A stretch of 64,000 nt of DNA from Lentinula raphanica (taxonomy: Eukaryota > Basidiomycota > Agaricomycetes > Agaricales > Omphalotaceae), in assembly GCA_027919835.1 (NCBI GenBank), contig JANVFP010000011.1:930001-994000 (forward strand). Reading direction: 5' to 3'. The notes below the pieces were generated by a model. That model searched no databases and had not been told where the DNA came from. It worked only from the letters and a program-made list of their open reading frames with translations. Position 1 is the stretch's first letter. Every line of letters begins with the position of its first letter. Positions 9,960 to 21,830 of this stretch are shown one piece after another. The translations under genes were made by a program, and so were the position numbers.

Positions 9960-10975
9960 AAAGGTTCGGTTAGTCGATCCGGAATTGTTCTTTGATGAAA
10001 CTGTGGCGCACCTTCGGCTCGATATCATGCTCAGGAAGCGTAAATTAAGCGCGAGGTCTTCAACAGTGGCCGCAGCGATATTCAAGGTTTGGTCAAGGAG
10101 TTAGCCAGATTGGGATCAACGAGCTACGAATACCTATGTGAAGAGCCTATGAACCCGAGATCAGGACGACTTGCATACCTGCAGCGTCGCAACAGTCAAC
10201 TGAACATCCTCTTCTAGAGTTCCAATACAAGCTTGAGGAAAACGTTGTTGAACGACAGAGCGATGATCCGCGAGTCCGAGAGTGTCTTTGCAACGAATTG
10301 CCCCACAACTCGGAACATAGGTGTGCTTTTTCTATCATGCCAACATTAAGTGTCTCACAAAGACAGAAAACTCAAAGATACTCACTGTCCTCCATCATTC
10401 GCTATATCCTCAGCCCCAATCGGCGCCAGATACAAACCAGTCGGATGATGTACGAAAGGACTCGCATCAGCTTCGGGTGCATCATTATTAGAATCTCTCC
10501 ATATCTTTAGATCCTTCCTCGCTAACTCCTTGGACACCAATGCATAAAGCTCCAAAGTCAGTCCCAAGCCCATGCCCACGACCTCGAGTACCAAAGACGA
10601 TGAGCCGTACAGTTCGAACACCTTCACAGCGCTCTCGAGGATGTGTTTCCTCGAGATATGGAGCTTTTGACGCTGGAGCCGACCGAGGAACCTGATACCG
10701 TCTCCGGGAGCTGTCTTGGCCTCTACGGGTTTGCTGTGATTGCCACTTGGGGATGAGACGGGCATACCCAAAGGAGGAAAGGAGGTGGATTGAAGGAAGT
10801 GATATTTGGTCGCAAAAGCGACGATGAAAGGAAAATGCTGAGGTAGGTCGAGAGCCCAGTCGGGTAAGCAAGACCTAGTGGATACGGACGTCCGAGTCAG
10901 ATGATGGATTTTTGGTCAGAACAGAAATACACACCTAGAAACAATCATGGTTTCCTCAAGATATACAAGCTAGCG
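9960..10975 (-). pseudogene. UFD4: Decayed HECT domain of a UFD4/TRIP12-type ubiquitin ligase (copy B, C-terminal part)
   Basis: Minus-strand segments match the HECT region of UFD4/TRIP12/UPL3-type ligases: a CLPDWALDLPQ-like start near 10865, then KHILESAVKVFELYGSS, DLKIWRDSN and SPFVHHPTGLY. After an intron comes FRVVGQFVAKTL (near 10320) and further on VEDLAL and EHDIEPKVRH (about 10060-10000). The frame is broken several times, there is an in-frame stop in the C-lobe, and a conserved segment after VLEV is deleted. The segment lies directly downstream of the chitin synthase remnant on the same strand. It overlaps by homology with 33125-33400, so it comes from a second gene copy. It is not functional as read. 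Confidence 0.8.
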
Positions 10976-10984
10976 CCTTTGTCT

Positions 10985-13939
10985 GAGCATCAACATGCAG
11001 GGCAATGATAGTCAAGAACTTACATAAACGACGGTGGAAGGCAAGATCTAGTGAATTAAGAAATCAGAACACGGTCAGTTCAAGAGGGTCAAGCAATGCT
11101 TACTATGGTACTGAGAAGATCGACGAAGAAAAAAATACGCATGGAGAAACAAGAAAATCCAATGAGCTCTGGAAGCATGACCAGTTCACACATGTGGACC
11201 ATCGAATCAATCCAACGACGACGCTGCGAAAACAAGACACGGGTAGATTCTGGAGGGACAGCATCGGCATCGAATTTGGTCTTGAATGTAAGGAAATGTT
11301 TCATCAAGAGTGTTGTCAAGAAACGATCTCCAAGGGAGAACAAATTCTTCTTGTGCAAAGTGTCGACATTGGGTTCCGCGTACTCACGATTGGATATGAT
11401 GATGGGACGACCTTTGTCAGCCGTTCGGATACGATAGAGACTAAAGCATCCAGGAAGACAGGTAACCGAGCCGAACAAACTCTCAAACGCTTTAGTCAAG
11501 GGGTGAGAGATGTAGTACTCATACACCTGTATCATTGTCCACCAAGAGGTATCTTCGTTCGCCACTTTCGTTTCACCGCAGATACCGATAATGTGAAGTT
11601 GATAGCAGCGGATGCGACCAGTCTATCGAGAGATTCCGGTGTCACAGTCAACCACAATCAGCGTAATGTTTGGAGCCTGACACCGGGCAGTGGTACGATA
11701 ATCGGTCTCGCCAACATAGAAGACGTTATTCAGACAGTTGGGGTTCTGTTGCCGATAGGTCTCGTTGAGATTACCAAGGGCAGTATTCAAGGCGTCAGTG
11801 ATATCTTGACCAGGACGATCCTTGAAGACAGTCTCGATGGGAGGAATACGTATGTAAGCGTCGTTGTTCTGGTTCTGATCTTGAGTGTAGAAATAATCGG
11901 TCAAATCATAGAGTTTGCTGTTATGAACCCCAGATCCTAGAGAGTTGGTTGAGATAGATCAAATCTGAAGACAGATGTATCACTTACTTTTCAATATCTT
12001 CACTCCAGGAGGAAGATTGAATTTCATCCCAGCTGTGAACGAAAGTCCCGACGTGATACCGCGCAGTATACCAATCTGAATCATGAAGTTTACTGCGCGA
12101 ACTCTCCCGACGAATGATCTGCGGTTGGTTCAGTTTCAGTGAAGTTCTTGAATGACAATTTCATGGTGGAAGTCGCACCGAGGTCACGATATCCTAGGAC
12201 GAGTAGAACGGGGAAGGTTCTGTCCATTGATATCGCTGTGATAGCCCTTGACGAAATTTGACACATCTGTACACTTTCTGAATGGCAAAGAAGTAAGGAT
12301 TATCTGCAGTGTGCTCCGCGACCTCGTTTGTCAACCACGCGTTGTCAAAGTCCGGATAAAGCAAGCGACCAAAGATGACAATACCGTTCAGAAGGAAGAT
12401 GAGTAAACAGATTGTGACCTTTTCTCTCCAGGCTAATCGCACGTCAGGCCGCTTCATGCGTCTGGCATGAGTAAGCAAGAAGGACGGAATGAACCAAAAT
12501 TGGACCAAATCGTAATCCACAACATACTCAACACTGCGACCCGAAGCTAGGTCGGCAAAAAGAAGACTTCGGATTCGACCTTGCGTTTAGGGAAAGGATT
12601 AGGTGAGCCAGAATCGTTCGGGCGAATGCAAGAGAGGGCCCATAGACGGGCTTTGGAGATATTGGTGAAAGACTCTGAAAGAGTGAAATTGATCTGAGTA
12701 GTGACTGCATAGGATTTCCCTCGGTCGAGGTCAAGAAGTTATTGGGCGTCTTCAGAAGTACGCTCGCCATCTCCTGCAAGATTAGAGGAAACAATTGGTG
12801 TAAGGGTCCGAAGTGGTCTAGAAGAAACCTGAGCTTGGACGACAATTGACTCGTCCTGGTAGTGCTTTTTCTGCCGCAAGACTAGGGCCGAAGAACAGCT
12901 TCGCAACAAAACTCTCGCTAGAACTCCTCGAGAGTGTGACAAAGGCAAAATCAAGCAGGTCGGTGTCCTGCTCAACAAAGTCAGTAACATCATAAGTGCA
13001 ATTCCCAGCGTAATGGTTGACGCCAAACTGCGTGCGGTTTGCGGCGCCAGAAGCAGCCGAACTAGCTACAAAAGGTTCATGCACACCAAACTTGGTCTGC
13101 ATCTCCTGGAGCAGGTCTTCTTCACGATGATAGCTGCCTTTGTCCTGCTTGTATGCCGACGAAGCCTTGTTCATCAACGGTAGTAGTCCTCCAGGCTTCC
13201 GCTGTGCCTTATCCGGCAGCTGGCCTCGGGGCATCTCCACACATGCCGTATTATCCAGCTATTGCGGGGATAGAGACACCGTCGCTGACGATGTGGCTGT
13301 TATATCCAACACTATCCTCAAATGTATGGTGGGTGTAATACGACTGCAGCATCTTGTCGGCGAAATTGATGCAGAATTCATCGAAGCCGTTCTGTCCGTA
13401 GGCGGAGATGAGAGGGGTGGTGCCCTCTGGACCAAGGGACTGGTGCCCGGGTTGATCTAGCATTACAGTCTGGCTGTAAGGCGGTGGCGTTTTGGACGAA
13501 GGGGCAAGTTTGTGATAGGCTGTTTCGACAACGAAAGCGAATAGGATAGCATACAAATCAAGGACAAGCTGGTCTCTTTGTGAAGCACTTTGTTTAGCAC
13601 TCAACAAGGCAGTATAGAGTTTCTTGCGAACATAGCTCGTCTTGTTCGTGAGAGCCTGAGAGAGATCTTCGGAGGAAATACCGAGTAGATGAGAGACGTG
13701 GTCGAGAACCTCACTATTTGGGATGTGAGCTGAGACGGTGTGAAAATCGACTTCACCGAATTTGAGGTTGCCAAGGAGTATGATGGCTATGAGGAGGCTG
13801 TGGCTTTTGGTTTGAAGCTAAGCGTGCGCATTGCAGCGCGCAAATCACCCATGGCTATTGAGTCGTCGATCGACGGACACGCTGGAAGTCTGTAGGTGTC
13901 TGAGGAAGCCAAGAGGGCATAGTCTGATGGATCCTCGAT
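10985..13939 (-). pseudogene. Chitin synthase with N-terminal myosin head (decayed; broken by element 2)
   Basis: Reading the minus strand from 13939 downwards: EDPSDYALLASS (myosin head), then AYGQNGFDEFC and IVSDGVSIPAIA (13340-13250), the linker with KPGGLL and KFGVHEPF, and the membrane segment RMKRPDVRLAWREKVTI (about 12450). Next come a cytochrome-b5-like region with DYFYTQDQNQNND (11890), and the glycosyltransferase part with [30 protein letters not shown] and QRRRW (11550-11150). Class V/VII fungal chitin synthases have exactly this order. The part that should hold the UDP-GlcNAc binding motifs, between about 11625 and 11565, is deleted, and many frameshifts are present. The missing upstream part continues at 31198 beyond element 2. 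Confidence 0.85.
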
Positions 13940-15637
13940 AACGAGGTATATAGTCGGTTCTTAGTATAATGCCTTATGACAGGTCACTTAGCACGAACAC
14001 AGAGTACGACTTCACGGATTCGTCAATCAAATTGTATTTATAGCGAGGTGTGGGGCGTTGTCAGAGATTCCGCACTATCTTATATCTCGAGTCGAACGCA
14101 GTCTTGTAAGATCTTTTAGATCAGCAATACTGGTCAGCAGAACGAAGTGACACGGATATACCAGTCGTAAGATCTGGACTAAAGGGTTTGTTTGAGTGGC
14201 TTCCACTCGGATAAGGGGTTTTTAGGCTCGGAAAGCAACGGGGTACCAGACGTTATGGTAGACCAATCGATTCCGCTCCCGGGTGAAGCAGTACTGATCA
14301 CTATTCTCAGTAAAACCTCGAAGATCACGCAGATCACCAATCACTACGTGTCAACTTGAACAGAGCCACCAAAACTCTGCACGTTCACTCGGCACAACCT
14401 GAGACCAAGTCCTCTGTATCTCCGGAACGGAGTCTACCTTCAACTAGCAAGTGACAGACACCAAGTCAAACCACTCAAAAGTCGGGCTTATCGCGATGAA
14501 GTAACACACTTAATCTGCAAGGTCCGGTACGGCTTAGAAGCCTTTACTCCCACGTATGGATGAAAAGGATTACCAGTTCAGAGAGATCTGGGCGCGAAAC
14601 TTGTTTCATTTGTGCGGATACAGGTCTTTAAGTACACTACGAAAAGTCCAATACCCGTATTTGTCCTTGATCTAGTAGATCTAGCTATTTCTACGGACGG
14701 AGTCCGATAATATACACTTAAATAGTAAAATATGACTGAAACGATACAAACACGCAAGGAAATAGTAAGGAAAACAGAGAAAAAGATGAAACTTGTCCGT
14801 ATTTCGTCGTACTTTCGCCAGATCTAGAAGACCAAGCAAGTTCCGACCATGGTCTGTGCGGCCTCCACATGCTAGGGTGCCTAACTCGTTAGAGTGGCTC
14901 CTGCCTGTGTTGCTCAAGTGTTTCCGACGAATTTGCTTCCGCGGAATGGTAGTGGTCTTCCCAAGTTAATGAGATCGACTCGTAACAGTGGTTGATCTCG
15001 CGGATCAGGTAGGTCTGGTCCATAGCTTTCGATCGGTATGCATATAGCCTGGTGTTCTGGAGCGGACAACGAAGGTAAATGCTTCAGAAGTGTTTTCCGT
15101 AGGTTTCCGCGCGTTTCCGTGAGTGCTGGTCAAAGCTGTACATAGCATACGCTGTATCCCAGTTTAGAACTTGAGCATATGCGTGTTTCCGCTGCGGGTT
15201 TCACCCGTACTGCCACGGAAATGCTAGATCATCATGTTTCCGACGGTTTCCGCTACTTTGCGTAGGGTTTCCGTGTGGTAACTCGTCCGGATAGGTTCTC
15301 ATCGTGTCTGATCTGCTAGATCAAGTGAAATTTCCGTCATCACAGCCAAGTACCAAACTCAGTTGTGCCGATCCGGCAGATCTTGATACTAAGTCGATAT
15401 TCCCTTGGTGTGCTCGTACCAGTAGTCAGCATTCTTGAAGGATCCCCGACCAAGGGTGCGAGCAATAGCTCTAAGTGGATATTCATGGCTGATCCTGCCA
15501 AAGGATCTGTATCCTAGCTTATACTGATACAAGTTTGACTGCTAGTTCGGGCTCACTACAGTCCTTATTGATACTATGCAATGGTCTAAGTTGATCTTTT
15601 TGATCATTGCACGCCTGCGCGGAAAAACCGCGCAACA
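13940..15637 (-). repeat. Element 2, 3' LTR
   Basis: This 1698-bp LTR begins TGTTGCGCGG on the minus strand with a perfect GCGCGG-TTTTT-CCGCGC hairpin at its very end (15616-15633). It is rich in TTTCCG hexamers and GATCTGCTAGATC-type palindromes. A small frame at 14681-14917 is repeated in the other LTR and is probably not a gene. Confidence 0.95.
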
Positions 15638-15654
15638 TCTCCCCCAAACTAAAG
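15638..15654 (-). promoter_or_regulatory. Element 2 polypurine tract
   Basis: On the minus strand CTTTAGTTTGGGGGAGA runs directly into the LTR start TGTTGCG. Near-identical copies occur at 19494-19509 and 21794-21808. Confidence 0.75.
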
Positions 15655-16094
15655 ATCTGACCGTCCCCGGTCATCGCTATGGGTAGTGTAGGCTCGTATC
15701 CCTCGAAAGGAGTGGTACTGTAGCTGATCCGACAGATCAATCACTTTTCCGCAACATTCTGACTTTATTATACCCGGTGATCTAACAGATCAAGTTGATC
15801 CGTTGATCTTAGCACCCGTACCGACAACTCCGCTGTCCTCTTGTCGAAAACGCTAAGTCCTCGGTTTGTTATCGGCGCTTAATTTCCGAGTGTGATATCA
15901 TGACGTAAATCACGCTTCCAATTCTATCACATCACATATACGCTTCCTCGAAACAACTTCTTTTCAACATTTTACATACTATCCCTATGCCTAGGCCTGG
16001 GATTAGTAAGTGCTGACAAAGGTTCAATCGGACTTGGAAAATTTCTCTAAGTTCGTTCCTCCTTCTCCCCGTCGTTGTCCACGTCCTTGACACG

Positions 16095-18814
16095 ATGGCG
16101 TCGTCTTCCAAGGCATCCTCCTCTAAGAAAAGACCGGCTCCATCTGCATCCGACCCTCCTGTTCGCAAGAAGCTTTCAGTCCGTCCCGTAGATCGCCTCG
16201 ACTTCGAAGCCGTTCATCGTGTAGCCTTCCATGCCGAGCTTAGGGAATTGGGTACAACACCTGATAATCCCGACGCCCTTTTCCTGCCAGCTTCTGCGGA
16301 AGAGTGCTCTTCTTTGGTCAATCATTGGAAACATCTTCCCAACTCCGCGCCCCCAGCTTTCAGCCTTTCACGTTACAACCGCCCTGAGGACGTTAGCTTT
16401 TCGGAGGTCCTGGACCAAAACATCGACGATATACGGCCTGATACCTTCTATCCCCGTCTGTTGACAACCTTCTGCAAAACCTTTGAAACCGGTCCCGTGT
16501 CCCGCGCCGAAGGCTTCCAACTTTTCCAAGCGTTGTCCTTCCTACAACATGGGTTTTCACGCATTATTCGTGGTCATCTGGCTAAACCCGAAATCCATCG
16601 CCGACTGCTGGCCTTTACCAACCTAGATAATTTTTCCGACAGTTTGGTACGTTTCGATTTCTCTCGTTCTCTTGTTCTTATGTTGACCTCTTCGCTCCCT
16701 TAGCAATATTATCAGTTATACTGGCATGGACACCAGAACTGCCCGCTCGTCGCCCCCCTTCTTGTTATTCTGATCTGCGAATTTTGCGAGGAGCACCTGA
16801 CTGAGGGTGAATACGCCGCCCGAGTTTACGATGCTCGGGTTCGGGATGGTCCTGGCATGAGTACCAAGACACGAGACCGGCTGCTGGTACAAGTTTCCGC
16901 CTCCTGGTCCGATCTTCTTACTTAACTAAGCTCTTTCCTAGGAGGACATCCCCGAGAGCCCTGAACTCCATGAACTGGCTGTACCCTTGCCGCTCGATCC
17001 TTCCACTCGGGAAGGACAGCTCTTGCTACGGGTGTCCAGTCAAGGATCCCGGGTGGACAAGATCGTGCATCCTATCTCCCTGAAGGTCCTCGTACCAGAT
17101 GCCTCCTTCACAGTTACTTCTCCTCCTAAGCCAAAACGCCGACTGCGCCCACTGTCTCCAGACTTTGACGAGCCTCCTACTGCCGCTAGTACCCCGACTG
17201 CTTCCAAAAATCGCCCGCTTGCCCAACCTTTTCCAGTCTCTGACGACCCCATTATCTTGGAGGAAGACGAACCTGACACTTTTAAAGGTCCGGCTGCCCC
17301 AGACGTTCTGATCGTTCGTCAAAGCATCGCGCGGGCTGCCAAGGCGAAACCCAAGCTTCCGGATGAGCTTAGGCAGGCTCCTGCTCCCCTACCAGCGAAA
17401 CGAGAACGGTCCCCTGCTGAAGTCCCTCCTATTCTTGATCCTCCTACCAAGAAGCGCCGCACTTCTAAAGCTGCAGGCAAAGCTCGAGCCGGTTCTCCTG
17501 TTCTTTCCCGTCCTGATCCTCCCGTGATCATAGAACGGGAACGGTTGCGCATTCAGGAAGGCGAGCCAGACTATTTCTACGGCGACGACGTCGATACCAC
17601 TACCCATCATCGCTTCCTGACCAATCCTCATTTCCAGCCCAAGACTCCCTTTTCTGACCTGATTGCTAAGGCTACGGACGCCAACAAGCGGGGTGCCAAG
17701 ATCCCTTTCTTGCGACCACCGAAATGGAACGTTTCGGACGAATTGAAGGATTTTGGCGCTTTTGCCACCATTGGCGACACCACCTTCTCTCTGCAGGGCT
17801 TAAGCCGTTTCGGCTATGCCAGTTCTCGATTCCTATGGCCGACCAACAACCGTACCCTGCCTTCCCCTGAGTCCCTTTACTCGACCAACAACTGCTTGAC
17901 TTGTATCAGCCGCGGGGAGGTTTGTGAGAGCAGCGATAAGCCAGGTGGCGCTTGCCGGCAATGCAACGGTACCCATCGATCATGTACCAGTTGTTTGTCC
18001 TTGGAAGACCACCGCGACCGATTCCTCGCCCTTCATAACCACGTTCAGGGTTATCCTAATGGTAAGTTTCCCAGTTCTCCTTCCTTAACCGTGTTCTGCT
18101 GCTAACCCTTACTTCCTAGGTTATGCCGCCGCCCTCGATCAGTATGCTACAGCGTTGGACCACATCACCAAACTCCAGTCGACCTTCGCTCCGCTTTTTC
18201 AGGATGCCCAGCAAGCGCTCCTGAAAAGCATGCAGACCGTTCGCAGTTCAGGCTTTGATCTGAACGTTGTGCTTTCCCGATGGGCGGAAGACAATCCAAA
18301 CTTGCCTTTGGACTACGACATCGTAACCTGGTTGGCTACACTATTCGGATGGACTTCTTCGTGCAACTTGGTAGACTACCTTTCGACTCCTGAGGATCAG
18401 GCCAAGCTGGCTGAGTTCATGCGAGACCATCCTCCCATTCCTTCTTCTTCAGAGCCTCCCTTTCTTGACCCCACTCCTCTTTCTCCTCGCCCGTCGTCAT
18501 CCCTTACGCCTGCTACCCCGCTTCCCTCAGTTACTGCCATGTCGGAGCCCCTGCTTCGGTCTCGTCGTCGTCCTGCAGCCGGGGTACCGGTAAATTTCTC
18601 TTCCAGTCAACAGTCACACACCCCGCTTGCTTCTACCACAGCCGATGAGGAATTGGAGATCGAGGAAGGTACTTCGAGGACTTCCGTAGCCCAGGCTCTA
18701 GTTGCTGAGTATGATGATAGCGATGAGGATGGTGACGCCGGGGCCGATACGGATGAGGCTGAGGTCGAGGTCGCCGCTCCCGCGTTTGTGAAATCGCCAA
18801 AAATTCGTAAGTAG
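16095..18814 (+). CDS. Antisense gene A of element 2: 849-aa protein with a cysteine motif and an acidic tail
   Basis: Four exons (16095-16646, 16704-16886, 16942-18061, 18120-18814) with GT-AG introns of 55-58 bp give exactly 850 codons. The N terminus is Ser/Lys-rich and is followed by a globular, mostly helical part (residues about 30-250). A long proline-rich disordered linker with basic clusters (PPTKKRRTSKAAGKAR) looks like a nuclear signal. Then comes a cysteine cluster near residues 555-590 (CLTC, C, CRQC, C, TSC: CX2C-X6-C-X9-CX2C-X6-CX2C), a helical region and a Asp/Glu-rich tail. The cysteine spacing matches that of the antisense gene in element 1. It lies between pol and the 3' LTR and is transcribed against them. 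No known family was recognised. Confidence 0.75.
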
Positions 18815-19493
18815 AGTAGTATTTCGGACTCATTATCACACGAGCCATACTTCCTACTTGTACTTCTATCTGTCTTGACCCCCGGGGCACTCCCTCTTAC
18901 TCCGCCTCTAGTGACACCTAGTAGGCTTTCTTTTTGTTAATATCAGCGCCCTTGTGGCCTTTATCTTGTCTTTTACTGTCTGATCTCTCCTTAAGAATCC
19001 CTAAGTTAAGCCTTTAAGACACTTGAGATATCTTCTAAGATGTCTTCTGAGGTTTCCTTTAAGTCAGCCCATAAGTTAATGCTTCTTTTTTCCCTGGCTG
19101 TTACCTGATAGAACACTATAAGTATTTTATTGACACTATGTTGTTCTTCTAAGTATCTGCCCTAGACCTTCTATGTCTTTTCTAAAGCTTTTGCATTACT
19201 TTCCCGCTGTCTTTTTCCGCCCGAATTGATGTCTGATCTGCTAGATCATTTTGATCTGCTAGATCAGACTCATCAATGTTATTTTTTTTTCGGTTATCAA
19301 GTTGGTGGTTGCAGCCTCATATGGCATGTTAAATCCATTGGGCTTTACAAATTGCAAACTGCGTCGGTTTTAGATCTAAGTCTTTGCGTTGTACGCATGC
19401 TTAAGCTGTCAATGAGCACAGGTCTTTTAGATCTCGTAAAATTTTCATGAAAATTTCTGAAATTTCGAAAATTCTTGAAACACCGTGTCTCCC
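18815..19493. other. Spacer between the two antisense genes of element 2
   Basis: No gene was seen. It contains two adjacent GATCTGCTAGATC palindromes near 19231-19264 and ends in a copy of the polypurine-tract sequence. Confidence 0.6.
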
Positions 19494-19509
19494 CTCCCCC
19501 AAACTAAAG
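19494..19509 (-). repeat. Internal copy of the polypurine-tract sequence
   Basis: CTCCCCCAAACTAAAG on the plus strand is the same as at 15639-15654 next to the LTR. It lies just upstream of antisense gene B, about 100 bp before its ATG. Confidence 0.65.
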
Positions 19510-19547
19510 CTCAGCAGTCCCCTGCTGACCCGAAGCATCGGAAAAGG

Positions 19548-19555
19548 TATAAAAG
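19548..19555 (+). promoter_or_regulatory. TATA box of antisense gene B
   Basis: TATAAAAG followed by CC lies 50 bp upstream of the ATG at 19598, the same sequence and spacing as before the antisense gene of element 1. Confidence 0.6.
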
Positions 19556-19597
19556 CCCTTGATCTAAGAGATCCGACTCCCAACTCAACGAAAAAAA

Positions 19598-21619
19598 ATG
19601 GCTCCCAACTTCGAGTACCACAATCTCCCTATCTCGCTTGAAGCTGACTTTGCCAACTGGTGCGTCGACGCGGAGTACTGGGCTGCTCGTGTTAGCGATG
19701 ACAAGAGCCTGGCCTGGCAAGGTGCCAAGTACAGTTCTAGCAAGGACAAGGTCGAGTTCACCACGTCCAACAAAACGATCTTTTTGAACGATGTCCGTTG
19801 CGCGTACACTCATCTGGTACGGAAATCGTCTGATCTGCTAGATCTAGCAAAACTAACCATTCTTCGTTAGCTCATTCGAGTGTCCCGCGACGCTGCGTGT
19901 ATGAATAAGGAATATCTGCGGGCGTACGACAATCTCGCGGAGGAATTACTTTCCGCCGTGAATGCGTACCGCACTATTCGTGACGAGATCCCTAAGCAGT
20001 TTCCCAAACTCTCTGAAGAGGGAGGGAAGAATGCCGAGATCGTCAGTTTCTACATTCAGCTGAACGACCTTCGTCGCAAAAAGCTCCGTGAGGACCAAGG
20101 CAGACAGGGTTCTCCTGCCGTCAGTACTCGCGGACCTAGTGTTCCACCTGCTGATCCTGAAGGACCGTCGAAATCCAAGTCGAAAGGCAAGGAAGTTGCG
20201 ACTGATCCAGCAGATCCAGCAGTTTCTGATGCTGATGCCAAGTTCATGGCAGAGGTGGTGCGTTTCCGCAACTATTTTCGAAGATTCGTTTATTGACTAG
20301 AGGTTCCAGGATGCTGATCTTGCAGAACATGGTCCTTCTCCTCCAAAAGGTCCTCGAGGCGCACTTGCTAACCATTTACGAGGCCGCGGACTTCCCATGC
20401 GAGGTCACTTCCGTAGTCCACGCGAGCAACGCTTTGAAATGCAAGAATCACTGCGTATGGGTGTTCCTGTTCCGCGGTATGACCCTCCGGTAAGTATTGG
20501 ACCTTGATCTGTTAGATCAGCTGCTAAATGTTTATCCAGCCTCGTCGTGCTGAACTCGTCATCGATCATATCATTGGTATGGACGAAAGGATCAAACACG
20601 CCAAGGAGGAACGTGAAAAAGGCGAGAAGGGGAAGAAGACCGCGGAAGCGACTCCTCCTCCTCCTACCAGGCCCTCTACTCGTTCCAAAAGCAAGAAGAA
20701 ATCCCCTGACGACGAACCCGCCGCTCTGGCAGATCAGGATGTCTCGGTACGTGGCTGATCTTGTAGATCAGACAAGTTTATGACTAACCCGTGCCATAGA
20801 TGGCTGACGAAGTCGAGGATTCTACTCCGGCGAAGGCTAAGACCAAAACCAAAAAGCGCGACACCGTCGACGACGACGATGACACTCCGAAGTCTTCCAA
20901 GACCAAGAGCAAGCGCAAACGTTCCGAACGCGATGTTGGTCCCGCGGACGGTAATGAGACTGAGCGGGCTCTGTCTCCTCAAGCACACAGTACTGTGCAT
21001 GCTGTAACCGCGATCTCCCAGCCTCGTGCTGTTGGTGAAGATCTGATTAAGAGGGTGAAGTATTCGTTGGAACTCGCGGATACCAGTGAGTACCACTTCC
21101 ATTTTCCGCTTTTTCGTATGGACTTCTACGGAAACTCGTTGATCTGCTAGATCACGCATTTTCCGTTAGATGTTTTCGCTTCGCATAGTCCGGAGTCCTT
21201 CCGCAAATCTTCGTTGGTTGCTGATTATTGTTACAGGTACCCCCGACGATACAGATCATCGGGATCTCGTGCAACTTCTTCACAACATCGGACTCGCCCA
21301 CAACCCGGAGGTTGAATCGTACACCGAAGAGCAGTACAATGCCTTCATCAACTTCCATACGACCCAACTCTTCGACTGTGTTATGAAAGCTCGTTTCTAT
21401 GCACACCGTGGGGAGGCTAGTCAACGGATCATCGACAACGCCAGGGCTGCTCGGAAGGCTGGTGAACCTCTGCCCAAAGACGAGGACACCACCATGACTC
21501 CTGCCGACGTTGAAGAGGTGTACGTGTTTTCCGCACCACCGTCGCTGCCACCCGTAATTAAAATTGCGCAGACAGACTTAGAGGATCCCGAAATGCAAGG
21601 GCCACGCTCCGCACCTTAA
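19598..21619 (+). CDS. Antisense gene B of element 2: Lys/Asp-rich protein of unknown function
   Basis: ATG at 19598 in an A-rich context. Six exons (19598-19816, 19871-20257, 20310-20489, 20540-20746, 20800-21085, 21237-21619) with GT-AG introns add to 554 codons (553 aa). The N-terminal 200 residues look globular and helical, with a SLEADFANWCVDAEYW segment. The middle is disordered with many Lys/Ser/Pro clusters suggesting nuclear localisation. The C-terminal 130 residues are again folded-looking (TPDDTDHRDLVQLLHNIG, then QYNAFINFHTTQLFDC). At least four of the five introns contain a palindrome of the GATCTGCTAGATC type. It is convergent with pol, 212 bp away. No family was recognised, and exon-intron borders of the last intron (151 bp) are less sure. 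Confidence 0.7.
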
Positions 21620-21830
21620 GCAAGTGCTTATCGAGGCTGACCATCTAGATCATCGTTCATTCTGCCCTGTCGCCTATTTTTATACCTGTACTTTTGTCAA
21701 GTCAAGTATCATTGGTAGTTTTTGAGGTAATCCAGTGGCAACTAAATTCCTCGAGTGAATATTGAGATAGAATAAGTTGAAACATCGCGGAAACTCCCCC
21801 AAACTAACTGATCTGTTGGATCAGGCATGT
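21620..21830. other. Spacer between antisense gene B and pol
   Basis: This short region of convergent transcript ends has a CATCTAGATCATC palindrome near 21643 and a third polypurine-like copy at 21794-21808. Confidence 0.55.
21794..21808 (-). repeat. Second internal copy of the polypurine-tract sequence
   Basis: CTCCCCCAAACTAAC, directly downstream of the pol stop in element orientation. It is the expected place of the original polypurine tract before the accessory genes were added. That history is an inference. Confidence 0.6.

Noticed and set aside
14681..14917. 78-aa frame in each LTR of element 2
   Set aside because: It is present only because the LTR is repeated; no domain, no splice context and no support as a gene.
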